Part shown: positions 31,948-40,685 of the stretch, in pieces | How the letters are laid out: every line of letters begins with the position of its first letter | Position numbering within the stretch: position 1 is the first letter of the stretch | Source of the DNA: Streptosporangium roseum DSM 43021 | GTDB taxonomy: Bacteria > Actinomycetota > Actinomycetes > Streptosporangiales > Streptosporangiaceae | Reading direction: 5' to 3' | Assembly (NCBI RefSeq): GCF_000024865.1 | Contig: NC_013595.1 | Coordinates: forward strand, 2,790,001 to 2,854,000 | Length of the DNA: 64,000 bases | The notes under the pieces: model-generated | Told to the model about the DNA's origin: nothing | The model's input: only the letters and a program-made list of their open reading frames with translations | Databases searched by the model: none | Made by a program: the position numbers and the translations under genes

Positions 31948-33999
31948 ATGCGTCCCCTGCGCAGGGTCGCGACCGCCGTCGCGCTGACCCTCGGCCTGCT
32001 GCTGCCTGCCTCCGCCGCCCTCGCCCACGAAGAACGCCCCGTGACCTTCCCCGACGGGTCGGGCAGCGTCCCGGTGCGCCGTACCGGGGAACCCGACCTG
32101 CTGGTCTGCAAGAGCGACCGTGCCGACTTCGGCAGGCGGATCGCAGGCTTCCCGCCCGATCTCAGGCGGCGCAACCTGGAGCTGTTCGAGCGCTGCCAGG
32201 AGAAGGGGTACCGCCACCTGCAGGAGGCGGTGGACCGGGTCGACCGCCCCGGGATGACCGTCGCGATCCTGCCCGGCGTCTACCTGGAGGAGCCCAGCCA
32301 GCCGGAACCCACCGGCGCCTGCGCCCACCTGAACGCCCGCTGGTCGTCGTGGGGCTACCAGATCCTCTCCTACGAGCAGCAGAAGCAGTGCCCGCACAAC
32401 CAGAACCTGGTCGCCATCCTCGGGATCAGGAACCTGCAGATCGAGGGCACCGGCGCGGAACCGACGGACGTGATCATCGACGCGCAGTACAAGAAGCTGA
32501 ACGCGATCCGGGCCGACATGACCAACGGGATCTATTTCCGCAACTTCACCGCTCAGCGGACCACGTTCAACTCGATCTACATCCTGGCCACCGACGGCTT
32601 CGTCATCGACACGATGCTCACCCGCTGGAACGACGAGTACGGCTTCCTGACCTTCGCCAGCGACCACGGCCTCTACACCGACTGCGAGTCGCACGGCAAC
32701 GGCGACTCGGGCATCTATCCGGGAAGCGCCTCCGACATCAACGACGGCCGTGGCCACGACGTGCCGCGCTACTCCATCGAGATCCGGCGCTGCAAGAGCC
32801 ACCAGAACATGGTGGGCTACTCCGGTACGGCGGGCGACTCGGTCTACGTCCACGACAACGAGTTCTACGACAACATGGGCGGCGCCTCGATGGACAGCGC
32901 GTTCGCCGGGCATCCGGGCCTGCCGCAGAACCACGCGCGGTTCGAGCGCAACCGGATCCACGACAACAACCAGGACTACTACCGGTACGTCGCCGACGGC
33001 ACCTGCGCCAAACCCGCGGCCGAACGCGGCTACGAGCGAGGTGTCGTCTGCCCGCAGATCGGCATGCCCCGGGGTACCGGGATCGTCACGGCGGGCGGCA
33101 ACTGGAACGTCTTCCGCGACAACTGGATCTGGGGTCACGAGTCCGCCGCCTTCGGCCTGCTCGCGGTGCCCGCCTTCATCCGGGGCGAGGAGTCCTGGGA
33201 CAAGCAGTTCGACACCTCCCACCACAACCTCTACGAGGGCAACCACCTCGGAGTGACGCCCGAGGGGACCCGCCGCCCCAACGGGGCCGCCGTCTCCTGG
33301 GACGGCCAGGGGAGCGGCAACTGCTGGCAGCGCGGCATCGGCCCCTCCACCCCCTGGGCCCTGCCCGCCTGCGGCTCGGCCGGGCCGGCCCGGATCCTCA
33401 GCGAACCCGTCAAGATCGCTAAGAACTACCTGTGCAACGACTACAGCGTCAGCGAGAGGCGGCTACCGGCCGGATGCGACTGGTACGGCTCGACCGGCCT
33501 TGCCAGGGTCGAGGTCCAGCTGGCCCTCGCCACCTCCCTCGTCCTCGGCCTGATCGCGATCCTGCTCCAGCTCCGCAGGCTCCGCTCGCGCGCGGGACTC
33601 GCCGTCACGTCCGCCGGCCTCGCGGGACTGACCCTGGACGTCTTCGGCGCGGCCCACACCTACACCCCGCTGCCCGCCGCCGCCCTGGCACTGATGGGCG
33701 TGTGGTGGATCGGGGCCGGATGGCTGTGGCTCGGGAGGGGAGGAGCGGCCGGGGCGCGGACCGGGGCCGGGGGACCGTCGCGCGGCCGGGCGTTCGGCTG
33801 GTTCACGGCCGTGCTCGGCGCCCTCGCCCTGATCGACGCGTTCGACAAGGCGGTCATGATGATCCCGCTGCTGCCGCTCGGGCCCGGCTGGATCCGGGGC
33901 CTGCTCGCCGGCGTCTGGACCCTCTGGGCGATCGTCCTGCTCGCCCCGAAGCCGCGCCGTACGGCCGCCGCCGCGCGCATCGAGGAAGTGCCCGCGTGA
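31948..33999 (+). CDS. Secreted right-handed beta-helix protein with C-terminal membrane region
   Basis: A 683-residue protein. Signal peptide residues 1-26 (ALAHEERP after cleavage); residues 75-480 are a parallel beta-helix with repeated N-x-I/F strands (NGIYFRNFTAQRTTFNSIYI; VYVHDNEFYDNMGGASMDSA; NWNVFRDNWIWGHES) and several Cys pairs; residues 515-665 carry about four membrane helices. The beta-helix family covers carbohydrate lyases, NosD/CarbC-like copper-insertion proteins and others. The overlap with a cupredoxin-like lipoprotein gene favours a metal-related or surface role over sugar cleavage. Function is inference. Confidence 0.82.
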   Translation: MRPLRRVATAVALTLGLLLPASAALAHEERPVTFPDGSGSVPVRRTGEPDLLVCKSDRADFGRRIAGFPPDLRRRNLELFERCQEKGYRHLQEAVDRVDRPGMTVAILPGVYLEEPSQPEPTGACAHLNARWSSWGYQILSYEQQKQCPHNQNLVAILGIRNLQIEGTGAEPTDVIIDAQYKKLNAIRADMTNGIYFRNFTAQRTTFNSIYILATDGFVIDTMLTRWNDEYGFLTFASDHGLYTDCESHGNGDSGIYPGSASDINDGRGHDVPRYSIEIRRCKSHQNMVGYSGTAGDSVYVHDNEFYDNMGGASMDSAFAGHPGLPQNHARFERNRIHDNNQDYYRYVADGTCAKPAAERGYERGVVCPQIGMPRGTGIVTAGGNWNVFRDNWIWGHESAAFGLLAVPAFIRGEESWDKQFDTSHHNLYEGNHLGVTPEGTRRPNGAAVSWDGQGSGNCWQRGIGPSTPWALPACGSAGPARILSEPVKIAKNYLCNDYSVSERRLPAGCDWYGSTGLARVEVQLALATSLVLGLIAILLQLRRLRSRAGLAVTSAGLAGLTLDVFGAAHTYTPLPAAALALMGVWWIGAGWLWLGRGGAAGARTGAGGPSRGRAFGWFTAVLGALALIDAFDKAVMMIPLLPLGPGWIRGLLAGVWTLWAIVLLAPKPRRTAAAARIEEVPA

Positions 34000-34463
34000 G
34001 ACGGTCACGGTTTCCCGGGGCCGTGGAGACGGCCCCGGGGACATGGCGAACGTGGCTCCCGAAGGGGCGGCGGGCGCTGGGTGTCGCGGGTTCCTGCCTG
34101 CTGCTGGCCGCCTGCAACATCTCCACCGGCCACCACAACCCCGGCACCGACCACAGCGTGGCCACCGCGCCCCCCGCCTACGACAGCTACGGCGTCCCCG
34201 AGGGGCCGACGGTCGAGATCGCGATCACCGGCCGGAAGGTGGTGCCGCCTCCCGGACGCGTCGAGGTCGCCAGGGGACAGGCGGTCCGTCTGGTCGTCAC
34301 CTCCGATGTCGCCGACGAGCTCCACGTCCACGGCTTCGACCTCACCCACCGCCTGGAACCCGGCCGGCCCGTCACCGTCGACGTCGTCGCCGACCGCACC
34401 GGGCTGTTCGAGGTCGAGACCCACGACTCCGGGCTCGTCCTGACCCAGCTCGCCGTCCGGTGA
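33996..34463 (+). CDS. Cupredoxin-like lipoprotein
   Basis: A 155-residue protein starting at GTG 33996, overlapping the upstream stop (GTGA). A basic start is followed by GVAGSCLLLAACNIS, a lipobox with the lipid-modified Cys at about residue 46, so it is anchored outside the membrane. Residues 75-155 form a cupredoxin-like beta-sandwich (VEVARGQAVRLVVTSDVADE, then HVHGFDLTHRLEPG, then VETHDSGLVLTQLAV). His ligands are present but the usual Cys of a blue copper site is missing, so any copper site would be type 2 or absent. It is coupled to the next membrane protein gene. Confidence 0.82.
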   Translation: MRRSRFPGAVETAPGTWRTWLPKGRRALGVAGSCLLLAACNISTGHHNPGTDHSVATAPPAYDSYGVPEGPTVEIAITGRKVVPPPGRVEVARGQAVRLVVTSDVADELHVHGFDLTHRLEPGRPVTVDVVADRTGLFEVETHDSGLVLTQLAVR

Positions 34464-35740
34464 CCGGCCCCCCGCGCGGCGTGACCGACTCCCAGGGCGT
34501 GACCGGCCTGCTCGCCCACGGCCTGGGCAGCCGGCACGACCTGCCGATCCCGCTGTTCTACGCCTTCGCCGGGGCGTTCGCGGCGCTGTTCGCGTCGTTC
34601 CTCGGGCTGGCCCTGCTCTGGGCGGACTCGCGGTTCCGAGGCGGTGCGGCGGGGCGGCCGGTGCGGCTCCCCGAGGGCGCGCGGATCCGGCGGGCCCTGC
34701 GGGTCCTCGGGCTGGCCGGGGCCGCCTTCACCGGGGCGTGGATGCTCCTCGGGCCCGACGACCCGGACCGGAACCCGGCGGCCCACCTGGTCTACGTGGT
34801 CCTCTGGGTGGGTCTGGTCCCGGCGTCGTTGCTGATCGGCCCGGTCTGGCGGCTCCTCAACCCCCTGCGGACCATCCACCTGCTGCTCGGCGGCCGGGAC
34901 AAGGGACCGGCCCCGTTCGGCTACCGGCCGGCCGCGCTCGGCCTGGCGGCCTTCGCCTGGATGGAGCTGGTCTCACCGGCCCCCGCCTCGACGACCACGC
35001 TGCTGGCCTTCTCCATCCTGTACGGCGCCGCCCAGCTGGCCGGTGCCTTCCGGTACGGGACGCGGTGGTTCGACCGGGCCGACGCCTTCGAGGCCTACTC
35101 CGCCCTGATCGGCCGCCTGTCCCCGCTGGGCCGCAGGGACGACGGCAGGCTCGTGCTGCGCAACCCCTTCGACGGGCTCGACGCCCTCCGCCCGGCCCCG
35201 GGGCTGGTCGCCGTCGTGTGCGTGCTGCTCGGCACGACCGGATACGACGGGTTCTCCACCTCCCCGTGGTGGGTGGACACCCTGCAGGCCGGGCCGCTGG
35301 GCCGTACCGCCACCGGCACCCTCGGCCTGCTGGCCGCGATCGGCCTCGTGGCGGTCCTCTACCTGGCCTGCACCGCCGCCGCCGGAGTGATCAGCCGTGG
35401 TCACGGTATGGCCCCGCGGTTCGCCCACTCGCTGATCCCCGTCGCGGTCGGCTACCTGATCGCCCACTACTTCTCGCTCCTCGTCATCGAAGGCCAGCAG
35501 GCGGTCATCCTCTCCCTGGGGCTGGACCGGACCGTGGACCAGGAGGTGGTGGGCGTCGGCGTGATCGCCTCCGTCCAGGTGCTGGCCATCGTGACCGGCC
35601 ACGTGCTCGGCGTGGTCGCGGCCCACGACCGCTCCGTACGGCTCTTCCCGCCGGAGAGGGCGGTCGCCGGGCAGATCCCGCTGCTGGTCCTGATGGTCTG
35701 CTACACCGTCGGCGGGCTCACCCTTCTCTTCGCGGCATGA
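34460..35740 (+). CDS. Polytopic membrane protein (fenitrothion-hydrolase-like family)
   Basis: A 426-residue protein with about ten hydrophobic helices (PLFYAFAGAFAALFASFLGL at the start; MVCYTVGGLTLLFAA at the end). GTG 34460 overlaps the upstream stop by 4 bp. I recall similar actinobacterial proteins being labelled fenitrothion hydrolase, but no hydrolase motif is visible, so the name is not a function. As third gene of a beta-helix/cupredoxin unit it may be a membrane channel or anchor for that system. It is followed by a TetR gene after 7 bp. Confidence 0.75.
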   Translation: MTGPPRGVTDSQGVTGLLAHGLGSRHDLPIPLFYAFAGAFAALFASFLGLALLWADSRFRGGAAGRPVRLPEGARIRRALRVLGLAGAAFTGAWMLLGPDDPDRNPAAHLVYVVLWVGLVPASLLIGPVWRLLNPLRTIHLLLGGRDKGPAPFGYRPAALGLAAFAWMELVSPAPASTTTLLAFSILYGAAQLAGAFRYGTRWFDRADAFEAYSALIGRLSPLGRRDDGRLVLRNPFDGLDALRPAPGLVAVVCVLLGTTGYDGFSTSPWWVDTLQAGPLGRTATGTLGLLAAIGLVAVLYLACTAAAGVISRGHGMAPRFAHSLIPVAVGYLIAHYFSLLVIEGQQAVILSLGLDRTVDQEVVGVGVIASVQVLAIVTGHVLGVVAAHDRSVRLFPPERAVAGQIPLLVLMVCYTVGGLTLLFAA

Positions 35741-35747
35741 TGGGGCC

Positions 35748-36335
35748 GTGGGATCCTCCGTACGCAGAAACCCGGTCCAGCAGCGCAGCGTGGATCGGGT
35801 GAACCAGATGCTCGACGCGGCGGCCGCTCTGCTCGACGAAGGCGGCTACGACGCGCTGAGCACCCGGGCGGTGGCGGCCCGCGCCGAGGTGCCGGTCGGC
35901 TCGATCTACCGCTTCTTCCGCGACAAGCGCGGCCTGGCAGACGCCCTGGCCCAGCGCAACCTGGAGCGTTTCCTCGCCCGGATCGAGCGGCGGCTGGCGG
36001 GAGTGGCGCACTGGCCGGACATGGCGGACCTGATCGTGGACGAATACGTCGAGATGAAACGCACCGTCCCGGGCTTCGCGGTCGTCGACTTCAGCGAGAA
36101 CCGGGCGGTGGCCGAATCGCTCGCCGACCACCTGGCCCGGCGGATCGCCCCGGCCGACCCGGACCACCGCCCGGTGGACACGGCCGGTCTGCACCGTCCC
36201 CTGCTCGTCGCGGTCGAGGCCGCCGACGCACTCCTCAAACTCGCCTTCCGCGAGTCTCCCGACGGCGCCCCCGGCTACATCGCCGAGACCAAGCAGCTCC
36301 TCCGCGCCTACCTGGAACACGTCCTCTCGCGCTGA
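35748..36335 (+). CDS. TetR-family regulator
   Basis: A 195-residue TetR protein with N-terminal helix-turn-helix (MLDAAAALLDEGGYDALSTR, then AARAEVPVGSIYRFFRDKRG) and a helical ligand domain (LADALAQRNLERFLARIERRL onward). GTG 35748 start, 7 bp after the membrane gene, so it is the last gene of the beta-helix/cupredoxin operon and probably regulates it. The sensed molecule is unknown. Confidence 0.88.
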   Translation: MGSSVRRNPVQQRSVDRVNQMLDAAAALLDEGGYDALSTRAVAARAEVPVGSIYRFFRDKRGLADALAQRNLERFLARIERRLAGVAHWPDMADLIVDEYVEMKRTVPGFAVVDFSENRAVAESLADHLARRIAPADPDHRPVDTAGLHRPLLVAVEAADALLKLAFRESPDGAPGYIAETKQLLRAYLEHVLSR

Positions 36336-36544
36336 CCGGGAACCCGGAGGTCACCAAGGCGCGCATCGCCCTCTACCGGGACGGGCAGCTCGTGGCCGAC
36401 GTGCCTGTGACCGTCCGGGCCCCGCCGGGCTCGGCGGCCGGTCCGCGGGTCGAGGATCAGGCGCCGGCACACCAGGACCTGCTTGCTTGCCGGAACCCTG
36501 GGCCTGCCGGATTCCAGATTCCAGAGCGGCCGAGATCAGCGGCG

Positions 36545-36570
36545 AAGTACTCTAAGTACTTGACGTACTT
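36545..36570. promoter_or_regulatory. Palindromic operator over a toxin-antitoxin promoter
   Basis: aagtact-cta-agtactt (36545-36561) is a perfect 7-bp inverted repeat, followed by a further gtactt half-site (36565-36570). TTGACG at 36560-36565 can serve as -35, with gacgat at 36583-36588 as a weak -10, 17 bp on. Binding of the antitoxin here would block its own promoter, the usual conditional autoregulation. Confidence 0.6.
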
Positions 36571-36597
36571 GTGGGCAGAGCTGACGATTGGAGGACC

Positions 36598-37029
36598 ATG
36601 CCAGGAGGCTCTGTGACATCTCTGCATTACGACAGCTACACCGAGGCGCGCGCCCACCTCAAGGACCTCTTGGACGCGGCCGCGCGTGGTCAGACCGCCA
36701 CCCTCCGTCGGGATACGGCCAGAGCCGTTGTGATTGACGCTGAGCGTCTGCGGGATTTCCTGACCACAGTGACCCCGTCCCGCGCCGAGGTGGTGCCCGA
36801 GGACGGCGGCTGGTCGGTGTTCATCCCCGGACTGCCCGTGGCGGCGGACGGTCCCACCTTTGATGCGGCGATCGATGAGATGGTCGACGCTCTCCGCGAC
36901 TACGCCGAGGACTGGCAGGACCGTCTCCTCGATGCACCCAACCATCGGGAGAACTGGGGCCTGGTCCTGTTGATCTCCCTTAGCGATGACGATGAGCTAC
37001 GTCGCTGGCTGACAGGTCAGGCATTGTGA
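36598..37029 (+). CDS. Antitoxin, Phd/YefM-like N-terminus with HicB-like C-terminus
   Basis: A 143-residue protein. Residues 9-50 look like a Phd/YefM fold (SYTEARAHLKDLLDAAARGQ, then ATLRRDTARAVVIDAERLRD), which binds DNA and the toxin; residues 60-100 (VVPEDGGWSVFIPGLPVAAD) resemble a HicB-type partial RNase-H fold. ATG 36598 has GGAGG three bases before it; GTG 36613 has AGGAGG four bases before it and is nearly as good. Its stop overlaps the toxin start (GTGA). It probably neutralises the downstream protein and represses the pair through the palindrome upstream. Confidence 0.8.
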   Translation: MPGGSVTSLHYDSYTEARAHLKDLLDAAARGQTATLRRDTARAVVIDAERLRDFLTTVTPSRAEVVPEDGGWSVFIPGLPVAADGPTFDAAIDEMVDALRDYAEDWQDRLLDAPNHRENWGLVLLISLSDDDELRRWLTGQAL

Positions 37030-37451
37030 TGTGGCCTCAGGCCACCAGGGAGAACCACGAGAAGTTCTGTCTGGGAGAAGGGTGGATCAAGGTCCGTGAC
37101 GCGCGTGGCCGTTCAGGAACCCACCACGTCACTTACGAGATGTGCCTCCCCGACGGCAGGGTCCTGCGGACCAGGATTTCACATCCGCCTGACCGGACCT
37201 CCTACGGTCGCAGCCTGTGGGCGCACATTCTCCGTGACCAACTCGATGTCACAGAGGACGAGTTCTGGAAATGCGTGAAGGAAGGCGAGAAGCCGGACCG
37301 GGGCATGCCGATCGTCCCGGCCGAGTCGCTCCCCGCTGACCTCGTCCATCTTCTGATCACGCGGGTCGGTCTCAGCGAGGCGGAGATCGCGAGGATGACC
37401 AGAGAGGCCGCCATCACCAGATTGCAGCTCTTCTGGTCCGACGGCTCCTGA
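37026..37451 (+). CDS. Putative toxin (translation-repressor type) of a TA pair
   Basis: A 141-residue basic protein starting GTG ATG, overlapping the antitoxin stop by 4 bp. It contains FCLGEGWIKVRDARGRSGTH then HVTYEMCLPDGRVLRTRISH, a layout I recall from actinobacterial proteins annotated as cytotoxic translational repressor, paired with the same kind of antitoxin. The HH-rich strand HHVTYEM and RTRISHP resemble the HicA or RelE-like core, but catalytic residues cannot be named with confidence. Confidence 0.72.
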   Translation: MMWPQATRENHEKFCLGEGWIKVRDARGRSGTHHVTYEMCLPDGRVLRTRISHPPDRTSYGRSLWAHILRDQLDVTEDEFWKCVKEGEKPDRGMPIVPAESLPADLVHLLITRVGLSEAEIARMTREAAITRLQLFWSDGS

Positions 37452-37659
37452 CACAGAACCCACGCCTCTATCGGCAGTTCTCCATGGCAGTCACCCTGTG
37501 ACGCCGATTTGTGAGTACTGCCGTGTCCACCGTGACGGCGAAGCACTTACTGATCAACCCGACACCGAGCAGTGATCCTTTCTTCGCCATCACTACAAGG
37601 TTCACCGGACTGGTTCCGGGGATGGACTTCACCGCTTCCACCATCGCGGCCCGCAACGC

Positions 37660-37862
37660 CTGATAATCGACGACCTCCTTTCCCGATACGCCGGCGCCCT
37701 CGTCGCCGGCGACCATGACGCCGTCGCCGCCTGCCGCGGCTGTTCCTCGCTGATCCTCGGCGACGAGGGCGTGCCGGCCGTCGGAGGTGAGAGCGAGGTG
37801 AAAGCCGCCTTCGCCGGAGCGGCCGGACGCCACCGCGACCAGGGCCTCACCGAGGCATGTCA
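37660..37862 (+). pseudogene. NTF2/SnoaL-like protein fragment
   Basis: An open stretch reads LIIDDLLSRYAGALVAGDHD, then AVAACRGCSSLILGDEGVPA, then EVKAAFAGAAGRHRDQGLTE, the start of an NTF2-like (SnoaL-type) domain as found in many actinobacterial proteins. There is no start codon with a ribosome site, and the similarity stops where nadE begins on the other strand. The second half of the domain is lost. The match is by recalled family pattern. Confidence 0.55.
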
Positions 37863-39644
37863 GGCGATCGTCTCGCGCCAGTGGTTGGTGATGGGCAGGC
37901 GGCGGTCGCGGCCGAAGTTCTTGGGGGTGATCTTGGGGCCCGGGGGATACTGCCGGCGCTTGTACTCGGCGAGGTCGACCAGGCGGATGATCCGGGCGAC
38001 CAGGGCCGGGTCGTGGCCGGCGGCGATCAGCTCGGCGGAGCCCATGTCCTTCTCGACGTAGTCGTCCAGGAGCCGGTCCAGCACGTCGTACTCCGGCAGG
38101 GAGTCGGTGTCGCGCTGGTCGGGGCGGAGCTCGGCGCTGGGCTCCTTCTCGATGGAGTTCTCCGGGATCGGCGGCACCGCGAAGCCGTGCAGGAACGCGC
38201 CGGACCTCCCCGCCTGGGCGTTGCGCCAGCGCGACAGCTTCCAGACCAGGGTCTTGAGCACGTCCTTGATGGGCGCGAAGCCGCCCGCGGAGTCGCCGTA
38301 GAGGGTGGAGTAGCCGGTGGCCAGCTCGCTCTTGTTGCCGGTGGTGAGGACCAGGTGGCCGTGCTGGTTGGACAGGCCCATCAGGATCATGCCGCGGACC
38401 CGGGCCTGGAGGTTCTCCGCGGCCAGGCCGGACAGCTCGATCTCCTTCTCGAAGCTGTCCACGATGTCGGCGATCGGCACGATCCGGGCGTTGACCCCCT
38501 GCCGGTTCACCAGCTCCCAGGCGTCCTCCAGGGAGTGCTCGGAGGAGTAGCGCGAGGGCATCATCACCACGTGCACCCGGTCGGGGCCGATGGCGTCGGA
38601 GGCGATCGTGGCGGTCAGCGCCGAGTCGATCCCGCCCGACAGGCCCAGGATGACCGACTGGAAGCCGTTCTTGGCGACGTAGTCGCGGACCGCGAGGACC
38701 AGCGCCGAGTAGACCTCGGCGATGTCGTCGAGGTGCGGGGCGATCGAGGGCGGCTCGGGGGCGTAAGGCTCGACGGGGAAGGCCGACAGCTCCAGCCGCT
38801 CCACCGTGATGACGGTCCCGTCCCCGGCGTCCACCTGGAACGTGCCGAGGCCGCCGAACCTGGCCTCGGGCAGCTCCAGGTCCGTGACCAGCAGTTCCTC
38901 GGCGAACTGCGCGGCCCGCGCGACCAGCTCGCCGGAGGCGGAGACGATGATCGAGTCGCCGTCGAAGACGAGCTCGTCCTGCCCGCCCACCTGGTTGGCG
39001 TAGGCGAGGGCGCAGCCCGCCTCCCGGGCCCGGCGGGAGACGAGCGCGAGCCGTACGTCGTCCTTCTCCTTCTCGTACGGCGAGGCGTTCGGCACCACCA
39101 GCAGCCCGGCTCCGGCCTCGGCCACCACCGCGACCGGCCCGCCCTCCTGCCACAGGTCCTCGCAGACCGCGATGGCCACGTCGACCCCGTGCAACCGGAA
39201 GATCGGCAGCCGGTCGCCGCGCACGAAGTAGCGGTATTCGTCGAAGACGCCGTAGTTGGGCAGGTGGTGCTTGGCGGTCTTGGTGACCACACGGCCCCGG
39301 TGGAGCAGCGCGGCCGCGTCCAGCGGGGCGCCCTTGGGCTGCCCCACCCGCGGCGCCAGGTCGGCCCGGTCCACGTAGCCCACGACCGCCGGGATCTCGC
39401 CGAGACCCTCGTCGGCCAGCCGCCGGGCGAGGGCCTCGACCGCGGCGGTCGAGGCTTCCACGAACGAGCTGCGCAGCACCAGGTCCTCGACCGGATAGCC
39501 GGTCAGGAACATCTCGGTGAACACCACCAGGTGCGCGCCGCGGCCGGCTGCGCGCCGGGTCCACTCGACGAGCTTGTCGGCGTTGGCTGCCAGGTCGCCG
39601 ACCACGGGATCGGTCTGGGCCAGGGCGATACGGAGTTGAGCCAC
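37860..39644 (-). CDS. nadE: Glutamine-dependent NAD+ synthase
   Basis: Makes NAD from deamido-NAD, ATP and ammonia from glutamine, the last step of NAD synthesis. The 594-residue protein joins an N-terminal nitrilase-fold glutaminase (catalytic Glu in VVFTEMFLTGYP, Lys in KTAKHHLPNYGVFDE, Cys in VAIAVCEDLW) to a C-terminal synthase with the P-loop LGLSGGIDSALTATIA and TTGNKSELATGYSTLYGD. GTG 39644 gives the family N-terminus (VAQLRIALAQTDPVVGDL) and has GGAG before it; the upstream ATG at 39713 is less likely. It converges with the NTF2 remnant. Confidence 0.95.
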   Translation of the reverse strand: MAQLRIALAQTDPVVGDLAANADKLVEWTRRAAGRGAHLVVFTEMFLTGYPVEDLVLRSSFVEASTAAVEALARRLADEGLGEIPAVVGYVDRADLAPRVGQPKGAPLDAAALLHRGRVVTKTAKHHLPNYGVFDEYRYFVRGDRLPIFRLHGVDVAIAVCEDLWQEGGPVAVVAEAGAGLLVVPNASPYEKEKDDVRLALVSRRAREAGCALAYANQVGGQDELVFDGDSIIVSASGELVARAAQFAEELLVTDLELPEARFGGLGTFQVDAGDGTVITVERLELSAFPVEPYAPEPPSIAPHLDDIAEVYSALVLAVRDYVAKNGFQSVILGLSGGIDSALTATIASDAIGPDRVHVVMMPSRYSSEHSLEDAWELVNRQGVNARIVPIADIVDSFEKEIELSGLAAENLQARVRGMILMGLSNQHGHLVLTTGNKSELATGYSTLYGDSAGGFAPIKDVLKTLVWKLSRWRNAQAGRSGAFLHGFAVPPIPENSIEKEPSAELRPDQRDTDSLPEYDVLDRLLDDYVEKDMGSAELIAAGHDPALVARIIRLVDLAEYKRRQYPPGPKITPKNFGRDRRLPITNHWRETIA

Positions 39645-39732
39645 GTGCTCCACCCTATTCCCGGCCGCGCCGGAACCTGTCCAGAGGTGATCGGGGCGCC
39701 GGGCCCCGATCACCCGCGGACGGGCCGGCGCC

Positions 39733-40626
39733 CTAGCCGAGGACGCCGAGCAGGCCGAGGTTCCTGGCCTTGGCGGGCTCGGCCACCCGCTGGATCTCCT
39801 TGCCGGAGGCGTCGAGGGTCACCAGCGTGTTGGCGGCCGTGCCCCTGACGCGGACCGCGAGGCGGCCGTCGCGCAGGTAACGGGCGCCCACCAGCCTGCC
39901 CTTGACGGGGATGGTGATCTTCTTGCCGGTCTTGGTGTCGTAGATCGACGGGGTGAACAACGGCGTCCAGGAGCCGTCGCCGCCGGGGGCGTTCGGGCCG
40001 ATCGCGTTGACCACGACCCGGCGGCTGTCGGGGGACAGGCTCTCCACGTGGTTGGCGAGCTTGATCCCGGGGGCCTTGACGGAGACGCGGGAGCGGGTGT
40101 CCAGCAAGTAGACGCCGGCGGTGTCGCCGGCGTAGCCGGCGAGCGTCCTGCCATCGGCCGACCAGGTCAGATGGCAGGGGCCGAGGGTCGTGCCGGAGTC
40201 GACGACGCCCTTGCCGTTCGCGTCGGCCACGACCACGGTCATGGCCGCGGCCGTGCCCTTCTTCAGGTAGGCGACCCGCTTGCCGTCGGCGGTCCAGGCG
40301 GGGGTCAGGCAGGGGCCGATGTAGGCGGCGTCCTTGGCGATCACCTTGTCCCCGCTCGCCGAACCCACGCGCAGGCGGCCTTTCTCGTCGACCCAGGCGA
40401 TGCGCCGGCCGTCGGGCGCCACCGAGAACTGCGCCGAGAGGGTCCCGCCGCCGATCCGGACGCTGGTCAGGCCGGGGCGCCGGTCGGTCACCACCTGAAC
40501 CTGACCGTCCCTGTAGCCGAAGTAGGTGGCTCCCGTGACCGGTGCCGCCTGTGACGAGGCCAGTGCGGGGGCGGCGAGGGTGGACACGGCGAGTGCGACG
40601 CCGGCGGCCATGGCCCAGTGCTTCAC
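39733..40626 (-). CDS. Secreted beta-propeller (TolB/WD40-like) protein
   Basis: A 297-residue exported protein with a signal peptide (residues 1-28, ALASSQA). The mature part has repeats of the TolB/WD40-like kind: FSVAPDGRRIAWVDEKGRLR, PAWTADGKRVAYLKKG, LTWSADGRTLAGYAGDTAGV, ESLSPDSRRVVVNAIGP, which should fold into a propeller. No enzyme motif is seen. It precedes the HK gene (stop at 40686) by 59 bp in the opposite order, so it is the downstream-most gene of that stretch and probably its own unit. Function unknown. Confidence 0.8.
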   Translation of the reverse strand: MKHWAMAAGVALAVSTLAAPALASSQAAPVTGATYFGYRDGQVQVVTDRRPGLTSVRIGGGTLSAQFSVAPDGRRIAWVDEKGRLRVGSASGDKVIAKDAAYIGPCLTPAWTADGKRVAYLKKGTAAAMTVVVADANGKGVVDSGTTLGPCHLTWSADGRTLAGYAGDTAGVYLLDTRSRVSVKAPGIKLANHVESLSPDSRRVVVNAIGPNAPGGDGSWTPLFTPSIYDTKTGKKITIPVKGRLVGARYLRDGRLAVRVRGTAANTLVTLDASGKEIQRVAEPAKARNLGLLGVLG

Positions 40627-40685
40627 AACGATCTCCTCAGATCAATCCTCTAACGGATGTTAGAGACCTGAAAGGCGTCAAAGGT

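Noticed and set aside
37468..37860. A minus-strand open frame ending VTAMENCR, with protein-like stretches such as SPVNLVVMAKKGSLLG
   Set aside because: It has no good start or ribosome site, is continuous with the antisense of nadE, and overlaps an NTF2-like fragment on the plus strand that has better family resemblance.
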